DNA from: Pseudomonas sp. URIL14HWK12:I12
GTDB lineage: Bacteria; Pseudomonadota; Gammaproteobacteria; Pseudomonadales; Pseudomonadaceae
Assembly (NCBI RefSeq): GCF_003097135.1
Contig: NZ_QEQL01000001.1
Coordinates: forward strand, 310,001-374,000
DNA: 64,000 bases
Direction of reading: 5' to 3'
The position numbers and the translations under genes were made by a program. This document shows, in pieces, positions 9,024 through 18,092 of this stretch (positions are counted from its first letter, which is position 1; every line of letters starts with the position of its first letter). The notes beneath the pieces are model-generated. The model saw nothing but the letters and a program-made list of their open reading frames with translations, ran no database searches and was not told the origin of the DNA.

Positions 9024-9965
9024 ATGGCTACCCTACGACGCAAGCTCCCCAGTTCAAGCTCACTGTTCGTGTTCGAGGCAGCGGCACGCTGCGGCAGTTT
9101 CACCCGCGCAGCAAACGAGTTGTGCGTCAGCCAACCCGCCGTCAGCCGGATGCTATCGCGCTTGGAGCAGCACTTGGGGGTGGCGCTGTTCGAACGCACC
9201 CGAGCCGGTGCGCGGCTTACGGAAGAGGGCGAGCTGCTGTTCGCCAGGGTGCAGGAAGGTTTTGCCACCATCGAAACGGCCATCGATGAACTCTCGGTGC
9301 GCGCCACCGGGCTGGAAACGGTCACGCTGTCGCTGTCCACCGCCTTCACCACCCATTGGCTGATGCCACGCATGAGCCTGTTCAACCAGTGCTTTCCACA
9401 GGTCGACCTGCGCTTTCAACTGATGGCCGGGCGCATCGGCGGGCCGTTGGTGGATGTCGACCTGGGGATGCGTTATTTGCTGCCCGAGGCCGTTCAGCCC
9501 GGGGATCTCAAGCTGATGCCGGAGCTCACGGTGCCGGTGTTCACCCCGGCCTACCGCGATGCACAGCGTGCCAGCGGGCAGCCCCCCACGCTGATCCGCA
9601 TGGACAACCAGGGCCGTGACTGGGCCACCGGCCTGAGCCTTGCGGGCAAGCCGGAGAACACCCTGGTATTTACCGACTACGCCGTAGTGGTACAGGCGGC
9701 GTTGCTCGGTCAAGGCGTTGCGCTGGGTTGGCTGAACGTGGTCGCCCATAGCCTGGCGAAGGGTGAACTGTTACCTGCGGCCACACCTGTTACCTGTGCG
9801 CCTCGCTACTGTTGCCTGGTCAGCCCAGCCAATCGGCCGCTTCGCCCACTGGTGGCACAGGTGCGCGACTGGATCGCCGAGCAGTTGCAGCAGGAACTGC
9901 TGCAGGTGCAGCAAATTTACCCTGAACTCGGTGTCGCCCAGGCACTGGCCAGGGGCTCGGCGTAA
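9024..9965 (+). CDS. LysR-family regulator, GcvA-type
   Basis: A 313-residue LysR regulator. The HTH contains SLFVFEAAARCGSFTRAANEL and VSQPAVSRMLSRLE, the pattern of the GcvA subgroup. The effector domain shows TLSLSTAFTTHWLMPR, typical of the first beta strand of such domains. It is divergent from the aldehyde dehydrogenase and upstream of the HAD-oxidase-cupin genes on its own strand. I infer it controls the dehydrogenase and perhaps the wider amine module. The inducer is unknown. Confidence 0.82.
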   Translation: MATLRRKLPSSSSLFVFEAAARCGSFTRAANELCVSQPAVSRMLSRLEQHLGVALFERTRAGARLTEEGELLFARVQEGFATIETAIDELSVRATGLETVTLSLSTAFTTHWLMPRMSLFNQCFPQVDLRFQLMAGRIGGPLVDVDLGMRYLLPEAVQPGDLKLMPELTVPVFTPAYRDAQRASGQPPTLIRMDNQGRDWATGLSLAGKPENTLVFTDYAVVVQAALLGQGVALGWLNVVAHSLAKGELLPAATPVTCAPRYCCLVSPANRPLRPLVAQVRDWIAEQLQQELLQVQQIYPELGVAQALARGSA

Positions 9966-10100
9966 CCCTCTGCTGGCGTGCGGGTAAAAACAGCAGGTTA
10001 TGCCCCCCAGGCTGATGCAAACGAAACAATCGATGGTTGCACCGGGCCGATAATGGCTTCGCCCAAGGGGGTATTCCTCAGCCTACTCGCGGAGCGCGTT

Positions 10101-10805
10101 ATGTCATTCAAGCAATTCAAGGCCCTGACCTTTGACGTGGTCGGCACCCTGATCGATTTCGAAGCTGGCATCCTCAACCATGTGCGCAAGGTCGGTGGCG
10201 CCGCCGCCAACGCCTGCAGTGACGACGACATTCTCAAAGCCTACCGGGTGACGCGCGCCGCCACCGACTCGGGCTGGTGGCCAGACGATCTGGAGCGCTG
10301 CTACCACTTGATGGCTGCCGAGCTGAAACTGCCCGACAGCGCCGAGTTCGCCCGGGGCCTGGCGCTGTCGGTCGAGCAGTTCCCGGCGTTTCCCGATTCG
10401 GTCGAAGCGCTCAAGCGCCTGCGCAAGCACTTCAAGCTGGTGGCCACCACCAACTCGCGCATCTGGGCGTTGAACCACATGGCCCGCACCCTCGATGAAC
10501 CGTTCGATGTGCGCGTAACGGTCGATGACGTGCGTTTCGAGAAGCCTGACCCGCAATTCTTCGCCTACACCCGTGGGGTGCTGGCCACGCAGGGCGTCGT
10601 GTTCGAGCAGATCCTGCACGTTGCGCAAAGCCAATACCACGATATCGGTGTGGCCATGCGCCTCGGGTACCAGACCTGCTGGATCGAACGCCGGCACAAC
10701 CAGAAGGGCAGCGGCGGGACGCTGGAGTCGGAGCACACCAAACCGCACTATCACTTCACCTCGTTGGCGCAATTGGCCGACGCGGTAGAGGCCGAGCTCG
10801 GCTGA
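10101..10805 (+). CDS. HAD-superfamily hydrolase, haloacid dehalogenase type II-like
   Basis: A 234-residue HAD hydrolase. Motif I is FDVVGTLID with nucleophile Asp12, motif II is ATTNS around residue 117, motif III Lys148 is in FEKPDP, and the motif IV region is QSQYHDIG with Asp181. The length and KPDPQFF motif are those of type II 2-haloacid dehalogenases, but the Asn expected in motif IV appears replaced, so a phosphatase or other hydrolase role is possible. The ATG at 10101 is chosen because family similarity starts there; the frame is open 41 codons further. It is followed by an FAD oxidase and a bicupin. A degenerate paralogue without these residues is at 13407-14093. Confidence 0.78.
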   Translation: MSFKQFKALTFDVVGTLIDFEAGILNHVRKVGGAAANACSDDDILKAYRVTRAATDSGWWPDDLERCYHLMAAELKLPDSAEFARGLALSVEQFPAFPDSVEALKRLRKHFKLVATTNSRIWALNHMARTLDEPFDVRVTVDDVRFEKPDPQFFAYTRGVLATQGVVFEQILHVAQSQYHDIGVAMRLGYQTCWIERRHNQKGSGGTLESEHTKPHYHFTSLAQLADAVEAELG

Positions 10806-10813
10806 CCCCTTCA

Positions 10814-10834
10814 CCGCCCCGCCAGCCGGGGCGG
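10814..10834 (+). terminator. GC-rich stem-loop after the HAD gene
   Basis: Arms CCGCCCC (10814-10820) and GGGGCGG (10828-10834) form a 7-bp stem shortly after the HAD stop, followed by a short pyrimidine run. It may be a partial terminator or a processing site, since the next gene starts 30 bp later on the same strand. Confidence 0.4.
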
Positions 10835-10864
10835 CCCCTTATTCAGGCTGGCCGGAGGCTGCCC

Positions 10865-12148
10865 ATGGCAGTGAACAGTTTATGGGCGGCCACCGCCCAG
10901 GCCGCACCACCGCTCGCGCCGCTCGCCGGCGAGCGGCAGTGCGACGTGGCAATCATCGGCGCCGGCTATACCGGCTTGAGCGCTGCCTGGCACATCGCCC
11001 AGAGCGGGCGTGAGCCCTTGTTGCTGGAAGCCAACGAACTGGGGTTCGGTGCCAGCGGGCGTAACGGCGGGGTGGTGTCGCCGAAGTTTCGCGTCGGCTT
11101 TTCCGCGGCCATGGCGCGGCATGGCCGGGAGGCCGCGCTGCACCTGTATCACACCGGCCACGCCGCTGTTGATGGCTTGGCCCAGCTGATCGACGAGCTG
11201 GGGCTGGACCAGGCGGCCTTGCACCTGGGCGGGCATATCGCGGCGGCGCACACCCCGCGGGCGCTGGCTGGCCTACAGGCTACTGCCGACTGGGTCAAAC
11301 GAGAAACCGGCAGTGCTTCGGTGCGGTTGATCGACGCCGAGCAAGTGCGCGAGCTCACCGGCGCCACATTGTTTCACGGTGGGCTGCTCACCCCTCATGC
11401 CGGCGGGCTGCACCCGCTCAATTTCACGCGTGGCCTGGCCTGGCGCCTGCACCAGCGGGGCGTGGGCATCTATGTGGGCAGCCCGGCGCTGGCGGTGCGG
11501 GAGGAGGGTGGGCGGTTCAGCGTGCAGACGCCGGGCGGGCACGTCAGCGCACGCCAAGTGATTTACGCCACCAATGGCTACAGCGACCAGACCCCGGTGA
11601 CCGCCAGCCTGCATCGGCGGCTGATCCCGTTTCGCAGCGCAATCATCGCCACCGAGCCCTTGGCGCCAGCGCTTTTGGCGAGCCTGATGCCCGGTGGCCA
11701 GGTGTGCGGCGACACCAAGCGCATGCTGCGCTGGTTCCGCGTGGTCGGCGACCGGTTGATCTTCGGCGGCCGCGGCGCCTTCGGCCAGCAGGATTCGGCC
11801 CAGGCCTTCGACACGTTGCAGCGCAGCATGGTCCAGGTGTTTCCGCAGTTGGCGAGCGTAGCGATCGGGTTCCGCTGGTCGGGGCTGGTGGCAATGACCC
11901 TGGACTACCTGCCCCACGCCGGTGAGCTCGCCCCGAATCAGTATTACGCCGTGGGCTACAACGGCGGCGGGGTGGCCATGTCGACGTGGATGGGGGCGCA
12001 GCTGGCTGCGATGAGCGCCGGCGAACCGGTGCAGCTCGGCCTACTGGCCGGAAAGGGGTTCAATCCCATCCCGCTGCACGGTTTGCGCGCCCCTGGCGTG
12101 CGCCTGGCGGCAGGTTGGCAACAACTGCTCGATGCCGTCGGGCGCTAG
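10865..12148 (+). CDS. FAD-dependent amine/amino-acid oxidoreductase (DAO family, PuuB/OrdL-like)
   Basis: A 427-residue flavoprotein of the D-amino-acid-oxidase fold. The FAD-binding DVAIIGAGYTGLSAAWHIA motif is near residue 28, followed by FGASGRNGGVVS, which marks the gamma-glutamylputrescine oxidase (PuuB/OrdL) group. A C-terminal GYNGGGVAMSTWMG completes the fold. These enzymes oxidise a primary or secondary amine, giving an aldehyde, ammonia and a reduced acceptor or H2O2. Eight bases separate it from the bicupin gene, so the two are one unit. In the context of GabT- and GabD-like enzymes it may generate an amino aldehyde from an imported amine. Substrate unproven. Confidence 0.82.
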   Translation: MAVNSLWAATAQAAPPLAPLAGERQCDVAIIGAGYTGLSAAWHIAQSGREPLLLEANELGFGASGRNGGVVSPKFRVGFSAAMARHGREAALHLYHTGHAAVDGLAQLIDELGLDQAALHLGGHIAAAHTPRALAGLQATADWVKRETGSASVRLIDAEQVRELTGATLFHGGLLTPHAGGLHPLNFTRGLAWRLHQRGVGIYVGSPALAVREEGGRFSVQTPGGHVSARQVIYATNGYSDQTPVTASLHRRLIPFRSAIIATEPLAPALLASLMPGGQVCGDTKRMLRWFRVVGDRLIFGGRGAFGQQDSAQAFDTLQRSMVQVFPQLASVAIGFRWSGLVAMTLDYLPHAGELAPNQYYAVGYNGGGVAMSTWMGAQLAAMSAGEPVQLGLLAGKGFNPIPLHGLRAPGVRLAAGWQQLLDAVGR

Positions 12149-12156
12149 AGGTGAGC

Positions 12157-12852
12157 ATGGTCCAATTGCTGCATTACCCCTTGTCGAGTGCCCAGCCCTG
12201 CGCCGCGGTGGCGAGCCCCTGGCCCAGCGGCCCGCTGGCCGAAGGCCGCACCTGGCATGCCGCGCAGGCCCAAGAGGGCTGGGGCGCGGGGCGCTGTACG
12301 GTCGCTGAGCAGGGCGCAGCCCGAGCCTGGCCATGGTGTGAGGTGGGGGTGGCCGTGGCGGGTGAACTGGTGCTGGGTTTCCAGGGCCGGGAGCTTAGCC
12401 TCAACGCCGGCGACGCCTTCGTCATCCCCTGTGGTGCGGCGGTGCAATGGCAGGCTCGCGGGGGGTTTGAGTACGCCTTCATGGCCGTGATGGCACCGCC
12501 AGAGCCGGCGCGCGCTCCGTTCAAGCTCGACCTCTCGGCTTCGCTTGAGCCCTGCTCGCCGCCGCCGGCCGATGTGCTGCTGGGGCCTGCCCCCGAGGCC
12601 TGGAGCCTGCCGCTGTACGAAGCAGGGGCACTGCGCGTGGGCCTCTGGCAATGCGAGGCATACGCCCGGCGCCAGATGCGCCCGGCCTATACCGAGCTGA
12701 TGTACCTGCTCGAAGGGGGCGTGCAACTGACGCCCGAGCAGGGCGCGCCGGCGCACGTGGAAGCGGGTGAGGTGGTCGTCGCCCCGGCGGGGCTCGCCAA
12801 TGCCTGGGTGAGTGAGCGGGCTGTGCGCAAGGTCTACTGCATCTGGGGCTAG
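12157..12852 (+). CDS. Bicupin protein of unknown function
   Basis: A 231-residue protein with two cupin-like halves. The first half carries GELVLGFQGRELSLNAGDAFVIP and the second YLLEGGVQLTPEQG then VEAGEVVVAP, both of the DUF861/EutQ-like cupin type. Few His residues are seen at the usual metal positions, so metal binding is doubtful. The ATG at 12157 is preferred to an in-frame GTG six bases earlier because AGAGGTGAGC gives a Shine-Dalgarno at proper distance. It follows the FAD oxidase by 8 bp and is convergent with the Lrp regulator. Similar cupins often accompany amine oxidases, but no reaction is known to me. Confidence 0.65.
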   Translation: MVQLLHYPLSSAQPCAAVASPWPSGPLAEGRTWHAAQAQEGWGAGRCTVAEQGAARAWPWCEVGVAVAGELVLGFQGRELSLNAGDAFVIPCGAAVQWQARGGFEYAFMAVMAPPEPARAPFKLDLSASLEPCSPPPADVLLGPAPEAWSLPLYEAGALRVGLWQCEAYARRQMRPAYTELMYLLEGGVQLTPEQGAPAHVEAGEVVVAPAGLANAWVSERAVRKVYCIWG

Positions 12853-12859
12853 GGCGCGC

Positions 12860-12874
12860 AGCCCCTCTGGGGCT
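12860..12874. terminator. Short stem-loop between the convergent bicupin and Lrp genes
   Basis: AGCCCC (12860-12865) and GGGGCT (12869-12874) form a 6-bp stem with a 3-base loop in the 24-bp gap between convergent genes. It is positioned to terminate either one. Moderate evidence only. Confidence 0.45.
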
Positions 12875-12876
12875 GG

Positions 12877-13371
12877 CTATCCGGCCGTGCGCACCAGGCT
12901 GCGCAACGGGATCGCACTTTTGACCACTGGCGACTTGATCACGATATAACTGAAGTATTTCTCGATGCCGATGTTGCGGTCCAGGATCGACTCCATCAGC
13001 TCTTGATAATGCTGGATGCTGCTGCACATGAAGCGCACCAGGTAGTCGTAGCCGCCACTGATCAGGTGGCATTCGAGCACCTCGTCAATGCTGCGGATGC
13101 TCGATTCGAACTTCACGAAATCATTGCGCTTGTGATCGCTCAAGGTGATCTCGGTGAACACGGTTACCGAGTTGGCGAACTTGGCCAGGTTCACATGGGC
13201 CTCGTAGCCGCTGATGTAGCCGGCTGCTTCCAGGCGCTTGACCCTCTGCAGGCAAGGGCTGGGCGAAAGGCCAACCGCTTCGGCGAGGCTGACGTTGGTC
13301 ATGCGCCCGTCCTTTTGCAACTGCACCAGAATGTTCAGGTCGATACGGTCGAGTCTTGCTGCGGCATCCAT
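12877..13371 (-). CDS. Lrp/AsnC-family transcriptional regulator
   Basis: A 164-residue Lrp-type regulator. The N-terminal HTH reads LDRIDLNILVQLQKDGRMTN then LSPSPCLQRVKRLEAAGYI, and the C-terminal RAM ligand domain contains ECHLISGGYDYLVR. The ATG at 13371 is used because GAGGAACC lies upstream; ten extra codons are open before it. It is the last gene of the minus-strand run that includes the pseudo-HAD, GabT-like and transporter genes (35 bp after the pseudo-HAD). I infer that it senses an amino acid or amine and controls this module. Confidence 0.85.
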   Translation of the reverse strand: MDAAARLDRIDLNILVQLQKDGRMTNVSLAEAVGLSPSPCLQRVKRLEAAGYISGYEAHVNLAKFANSVTVFTEITLSDHKRNDFVKFESSIRSIDEVLECHLISGGYDYLVRFMCSSIQHYQELMESILDRNIGIEKYFSYIVIKSPVVKSAIPLRSLVRTAG

Positions 13372-13406
13372 CGTGGTTCCTCGCAAATCGGTCGTTATCA
13401 CAGCCT

Positions 13407-14093
13407 TCAGGCGCGCAGCGCCCGTTGATGCGCCTGGGCAAGGTCAGCCAGGCTTGCGTACTCGCAGCGTTTGCCATCGAGCGCCTGGGGCGAATGATTC
13501 CAGGGCTGGGCCAGCCCCCGGCTGAGTACGCACACCGGGAAGTCCACGCGCTGCGCCCAAGGATCATCGCGCGCCTGGCTACGCACCGGCAGCAGCTCCG
13601 CCCGGCGCAGCCCCAAGCGTGCCAATGCGGCCTCCAGCTCAGCATGCCAGGCATCGTCGGCGAGGCTGACGACCGCGTCGAACGATGCTGTCAGCCGCAA
13701 ACTCCAGGCCTCGGTGTCCATGGCCAGCGGCGGGGCGATCAGTACCAGCCGGTAGAACTTGGCCAAGTACTGCAGCGCACCGGGCGCGTCTTCGAACATC
13801 GGCCAGGCTGCCGTGGAGCTACCAAAGGCCACAGTGGCGTCCCAATCCGGTATCAGATGCAATTGCTGCGCCAGCTGCTGGTACAACCGGCCGTGCAAGG
13901 CTGATGCAGTGGTGATGGCCGGGTCCGCGCGCAGGGCTGAGGCCAGCGCGTAATAGGCACCCAGCAGTTGCTCATCGCTCAGCGCCTGGCCAGCCTGCAC
14001 CGCCAGGGGGCGCAAGCCTTCGAGGATGCCTCGTTCGCGATCTACCAGGGTGCCGATGGCCAGCCCCAATGCTTTGTACTGCGTGACTTTCAT
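13407..14093 (-). CDS. Degenerate HAD-like protein lacking catalytic residues
   Basis: A 228-residue protein clearly related to the HAD hydrolase at 10101-10805: MKVTQYKALGLAIGTLVDRERGILEG-like order against the other copy's opening. The nucleophile Asp of motif I is replaced (ALGLAIGTL against ALTFDVVGTL, with one residue deleted). Motif II reads LIAPP, and the motif III Lys and the SQYHD motif are not found. The frame is intact and embedded in the operon 31 bp downstream of the GabT-like gene, so I see no sign of a broken gene. I infer a non-enzymatic role, such as a partner or regulator. The ATG at 14093 is chosen because the similarity begins there. Confidence 0.7.
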   Translation of the reverse strand: MKVTQYKALGLAIGTLVDRERGILEGLRPLAVQAGQALSDEQLLGAYYALASALRADPAITTASALHGRLYQQLAQQLHLIPDWDATVAFGSSTAAWPMFEDAPGALQYLAKFYRLVLIAPPLAMDTEAWSLRLTASFDAVVSLADDAWHAELEAALARLGLRRAELLPVRSQARDDPWAQRVDFPVCVLSRGLAQPWNHSPQALDGKRCEYASLADLAQAHQRALRA

Positions 14094-14124
14094 CCTTGGC
14101 TCCGGTGGCGCTGCAGCGGCGTTG

Positions 14125-15414
14125 TCAGCAGGTGCTGGCCAGTGCCTCGGCCAGCATGCCGAGGGCTTCATCCAGTTGCGCCTCGGTGGTTACCAGCGGC
14201 GCCAAAAAGCGCACGACGTTGCGCTGCACGCCGCATTTGATCACCAGCAGCCCGGCGGCGCGCGCAGCGTCGATCACCGCCTGTGCAAGGGCGGCATCGG
14301 GCGCACCGCTGCCGTCACCTGTGACCATTTCAATCGCCTGCATGAAGCCCAGCCCCCGTACCTGGCCGATACGCGGATGCCGAGCCTGCAAAGCCAACAG
14401 GCCAGCCTGCAAGCGCACAGCCAAGCGCTCGCCTTGGGCGAGCAGGTCGGTGTGTTCGAACAGCTCCAGCACCGCCAGCGCGGCGGCGCAGGCTACGGCA
14501 TTGCCGCCGTAGGTTCCGCCGAGCCCCCCGGGCAAGGGCGCATCCATGATGTCGGCGCGGCCCACCACGCCGGAGAGTGGCATGCCGCCGGCCAGGCTCT
14601 TGGCCACCGTGACCAGGTCGGGCTGGATACCCGCATGCTGGAAGCCGAACATCTTGCCGGTACGGCCGAAGCCTGCTTGGATCTCGTCGAGGATCAACAC
14701 GATGCCATGGCGCGTACACCGTTCGCGCAGGCCCTGAAGAAACGCCGCCGGCGCAGGCAGGAAGCCGCCGTCGCCCTGCACGGGCTCCACCAGGATCGCC
14801 GCCACCCGGTCCGCAGCCACGTCGGTGGCGAACAGCTCATCGAGCTCGGCCAGGGCCTGCTCGGCACTGATGCCTCGGTAAGCATTGGGGTACACCGAGT
14901 GATAGATCTCCGCCGGGAACGGGCCAAAGTTCTGCTTGTAGGGTTGGCTCATGCCGGTCAACGTCACACCCAGCAGGGTGCGGCCATGAAAGCCCCCGCG
15001 AAAGGAGATCACCGCCGGGCGGCCGGTATGGCCGCGGGCAATCTTGATGGCGTTCTCCACCGCTTCGGCGCCTGAGGTGAACAGCACGCTCTTGTAATGC
15101 TCACCGGCGCCGATCAGGGCATTGAGCCGGGCTGCCAGCTCGATGTAGTTCTCATAGGCCACAACCTGGAAGCTGGCGTGGCTTATCTCCCCAGCCTGGC
15201 GCCGAACCGCCTCGACCACCGCCGGGTGGCTGTGCCCGGTGTTGAGCACGCCGATGCCGCCGACGAAATCCAGGTAGCGCGTGCCGTCCACGTCCCACAG
15301 TTCGGCCCCTTGGGCACGCGCTGCCACCACTGGGTGGGCGGTGACGATGCCGCGCGACACGTGTTGGTCGCGCAGCGCGAGCAGGCGTTGGGTGTGGTTG
15401 ATTGCGTGATTCAT
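14125..15414 (-). CDS. gabT: 4-aminobutyrate-type aminotransferase
   Basis: A 429-residue class III PLP aminotransferase. The cofactor Lys272 is in VTVAKSLAGGMP, Asp243 in LILDEIQAGFGRTGKM, and the PLP phosphate site has TSGAEAVENAIKIAR. FHGRTLLGVTLTG and EPVQGDGGF (Glu210) match the GABA transaminase group. It transfers the amino group of GABA or a related omega-amino acid to 2-oxoglutarate, giving a semialdehyde. Its neighbours, a GabD-like dehydrogenase and a PotABC-like importer on the same strand, fit amine degradation via GABA. The symbol is by similarity; other omega-amino acids such as 5-aminovalerate are possible substrates. Confidence 0.85.
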   Translation of the reverse strand: MNHAINHTQRLLALRDQHVSRGIVTAHPVVAARAQGAELWDVDGTRYLDFVGGIGVLNTGHSHPAVVEAVRRQAGEISHASFQVVAYENYIELAARLNALIGAGEHYKSVLFTSGAEAVENAIKIARGHTGRPAVISFRGGFHGRTLLGVTLTGMSQPYKQNFGPFPAEIYHSVYPNAYRGISAEQALAELDELFATDVAADRVAAILVEPVQGDGGFLPAPAAFLQGLRERCTRHGIVLILDEIQAGFGRTGKMFGFQHAGIQPDLVTVAKSLAGGMPLSGVVGRADIMDAPLPGGLGGTYGGNAVACAAALAVLELFEHTDLLAQGERLAVRLQAGLLALQARHPRIGQVRGLGFMQAIEMVTGDGSGAPDAALAQAVIDAARAAGLLVIKCGVQRNVVRFLAPLVTTEAQLDEALGMLAEALASTC

Positions 15415-15444
15415 CGGTCTCTCCAGGTCAAGGGCACGCAGGGC

Positions 15445-16533
15445 TCAGGCGCCGGCACGCGGTACCACGATGGTGTCTTCGGGGTGCAGGCGCATCAGCA
15501 GCGGCGACCCGATCGGGGGTAGGCTGGCGTTGCCTTCGTGATGGCTGGCCTGGCGCAGGCTCACCGTGGGGCCGTTCTCCAGCTCCACGAACACCCGCAG
15601 GCTTTCGCCTTGAAAGACGATGTCGGCCACTTTGCCACGCAGGCGGTTCCATTCGGGGCCGGCGGCGGGGTTGTCCAGCAGCAGCTTTTCAGACTGCAAG
15701 GCAAGGAACAGCTCGCCGGCAGCCGGCACCGGGCGGCTGGTGCGCAGCGCCACGCCGCCCAGGTGCAGGCCGTCGCTGCCCTGGCGCTGCAGTGGCACCA
15801 GGGTGCTTTCACCGATGAAGCTGGCGACGAAATCGTCCGCCGGATGATCGTGCAGCCGGCGCGGCGTATCGACCTGCACCAATTGGCCGCCGCGCATGAT
15901 CGCGATGCGGTCGCTCATGGTCAGCGCCTCGCGCTGGTCATGGGTGACGTAGATCATGGTCGCGCCCAGGCGCTTGTGCAGGGCCCGCAGCTCAATTTGC
16001 ATGGTTTCGCGCAGCTGCTTGTCAAGGGCCGAGAGCGGCTCGTCCATAAGAATCAGCTTGGGTTCGAACACGATTGCCCGGGCCAGGGCCACGCGCTGGC
16101 GCTGCCCCCCGGAGAGCGCCGCGATGGGCCGCTGTTCGTAGCCACTGAGCTCGACCGTGGCCAACGCCTGGCGCACTCGGTCGGCACTGCGCGCCGCGCT
16201 TTCACCGCGGGCACGAAGCGGAAACGCAACGTTCTCGCCCACTGTCATGTGCGGGAACAGCGCGTAGTTCTGGAACACCACGCCGATCTCGCGTTTGTGC
16301 GGCGGCATCAGGGTGACGTCTCGTTCACCGAACAGGATGCGCCCGGAGCTGACGCGGATGAAACCGCCAAGGATGCTGAGCAGCGTGGTCTTGCCCGAGC
16401 CAGAGGGGCCGAGCAGCGACATGAATTCACCCGCTTCGACCTTGAGGTCGACGTTGTTCAACGCCTTGAGGCTGCCGTAATGCTTGCACACCTGCTCGAC
16501 GGTGACAGATTCGAAACCCTGGGTGAGGCCCAT
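15445..16533 (-). CDS. PotA-like ABC transporter ATP-binding protein
   Basis: A 362-residue ATPase of the polyamine/sulfate importer family. Walker A GPSGSGKTT (residues 42-50), signature LSGGQRQRVALARA (140-153) and Walker B ILMDEP (161-166) are present, followed by a C-terminal TOBE-like regulatory domain that includes GESTLVPLQ. The ATG at 16533 has GCAGGAGATCC upstream; twelve more codons are open before it. It energises the two permeases at 18093-19806 and lies between the GabT- and GabD-like genes in the same operon. Ligand specificity comes from the binding proteins. Confidence 0.87.
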   Translation of the reverse strand: MGLTQGFESVTVEQVCKHYGSLKALNNVDLKVEAGEFMSLLGPSGSGKTTLLSILGGFIRVSSGRILFGERDVTLMPPHKREIGVVFQNYALFPHMTVGENVAFPLRARGESAARSADRVRQALATVELSGYEQRPIAALSGGQRQRVALARAIVFEPKLILMDEPLSALDKQLRETMQIELRALHKRLGATMIYVTHDQREALTMSDRIAIMRGGQLVQVDTPRRLHDHPADDFVASFIGESTLVPLQRQGSDGLHLGGVALRTSRPVPAAGELFLALQSEKLLLDNPAAGPEWNRLRGKVADIVFQGESLRVFVELENGPTVSLRQASHHEGNASLPPIGSPLLMRLHPEDTIVVPRAGA

Positions 16534-16598
16534 GGTGGATCTCCTGCGATTAGATGGGTGAAAAATCAAAATGGCTACCTGCTTGGCCGGTGAGGCCC

Positions 16599-18062
16599 TC
16601 AGGCGCCCAACCCGCCGATGTGCCAGGCCTTGACCTCGAGAAACTCGTCCAGCCCATATTTGGAACCCTCACGGCCTGTGCCGGACTGCTTCATGCCCCC
16701 GAACGGCGCAACTTCCATGGAGATCACCCCGGTGTTGAGCCCGACCATGCCGAACTCCAGCCGCTCGCCTACTCGCCAGGCGCGGCGCATATCCTGGGTG
16801 AAGTAGTAGGCCCCAAGCCCATAGGGGGTGGCATTGGCCAGGGCGATGGCCTCGGCTTCATCGTCGAACGGGAACAACGGCGCCACGGGCCCGAAAGTTT
16901 CTTCGTTGGCCAGCAGCATGGCGGCGCTGGCGTTGCCCAATATGGTGGGTTGCACGTACAGGCCGTCGTTGGCCGGCAGCCCGCCGCTGAGCACCTCGGC
17001 CCCCTTGGCCACGGCATCGCCGATGTGCCGGGCCACCTTGGCCACCGCCGCGGCGTTGATCAACGGGCCGAGGGTGACCCCTTCGGCCATGCCGTCGCCG
17101 ACCTTCAGCTCAGCCACCGCCTCGGCCAGGCGCGCAGCGAAGCGCGGGTAGATGCCGCGCTGCACCAGGATGCGATTGGCACACACGCAGGTTTGCCCGG
17201 CATTGCGGAACTTGCTCTGCATCACCCCGGCGATGGCCAGCTCAAGGTCTGCATCGTCGAACACGATGAACGGCGCATTGCCGCCCAACTCCAGGCTCAG
17301 GCGTTTGACCGTCGCGGCGCACTGGCTCATCAGCAGCTGGCCCACCTTGGTCGAGCCGGTGAACGACAGCTTGCGCACACCGGGGCTGCTCGCCAGGGGC
17401 GTGCCGACGCCGGCCGGCAAACCGGTGAGCACGTTGAACACCCCGGCCGGGATGCCGGCGCGTTCGGCCAGCACCGCCAGGGCCAGTGCCGAGAGCGGGG
17501 TGAGCTCCGAGGGCTTGACCAGCACCGTACAACCCGCCGCCAGGGCCGGCGCGCACTTACGGGTAATCATCGCGATGGGAAAATTCCACGGCGTGATGGC
17601 CGCCACCACCCCCACTGGCTGCTTGAGCACCAGGATGCGCCGGTCGGCGGCCGGCGACGGAATGGTGTCGCCGTAGATGCGCCGCGCCTCCTCGGCAAAC
17701 CATTTGACGAAGCTGGCGCCGTAGGCGACCTCGCCCTGGGCTTCGGCCAACGGCTTGCCCTGTTCGGCGGTCATGATCAGCGCCAGGTCGTTCTGGTTGG
17801 CCATGATCAGTTCGTACCAGGCGTAAAGCAGCCTGGCGCGCTCGGCCGCCGGCACCTCCCGCCAGCGGGCGAAAGCGGCCTCAGCGGCGGCAATGGCACG
17901 CTCGGTCTGTGCCGGCTGCAGGGCCGGTACCCCAGCGACTCGGCTGCCGTCGGCAGGGTTGAGCACATCCAGGGTGGCGCCGTCGTCGGCGGTGATCCAT
18001 TGGCCGTCGGCGTAGGCGCGCTCAACCAGCAGGGAAGGGTCTTGCAACAGGGTTTTCAACAT
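16599..18062 (-). CDS. gabD: Succinate-semialdehyde dehydrogenase-like aldehyde dehydrogenase
   Basis: A 487-residue NAD(P)-dependent aldehyde dehydrogenase. Catalytic Glu258 (LELGGNAPF) and nucleophile Cys292 (NAGQTCVC) are present, and TAEQGKPLAEAQGEV, ITPWNFPIAMITRK and the C-terminal GVISMEVAPFGGMKQSGTGREG are signatures of GabD. It oxidises succinate semialdehyde, or a homologous semialdehyde, to the dicarboxylate. ATG 18062 is used; the longer frame needs a TTG start. It sits between the transporter permease and ATPase genes, so uptake and degradation are co-regulated. Pairing with the GabT-like enzyme supports a GABA-type pathway. Confidence 0.87.
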   Translation of the reverse strand: MLKTLLQDPSLLVERAYADGQWITADDGATLDVLNPADGSRVAGVPALQPAQTERAIAAAEAAFARWREVPAAERARLLYAWYELIMANQNDLALIMTAEQGKPLAEAQGEVAYGASFVKWFAEEARRIYGDTIPSPAADRRILVLKQPVGVVAAITPWNFPIAMITRKCAPALAAGCTVLVKPSELTPLSALALAVLAERAGIPAGVFNVLTGLPAGVGTPLASSPGVRKLSFTGSTKVGQLLMSQCAATVKRLSLELGGNAPFIVFDDADLELAIAGVMQSKFRNAGQTCVCANRILVQRGIYPRFAARLAEAVAELKVGDGMAEGVTLGPLINAAAVAKVARHIGDAVAKGAEVLSGGLPANDGLYVQPTILGNASAAMLLANEETFGPVAPLFPFDDEAEAIALANATPYGLGAYYFTQDMRRAWRVGERLEFGMVGLNTGVISMEVAPFGGMKQSGTGREGSKYGLDEFLEVKAWHIGGLGA

Positions 18063-18092
18063 GGTCTGGGCCTTGGCAATCAATGGGGGCGT

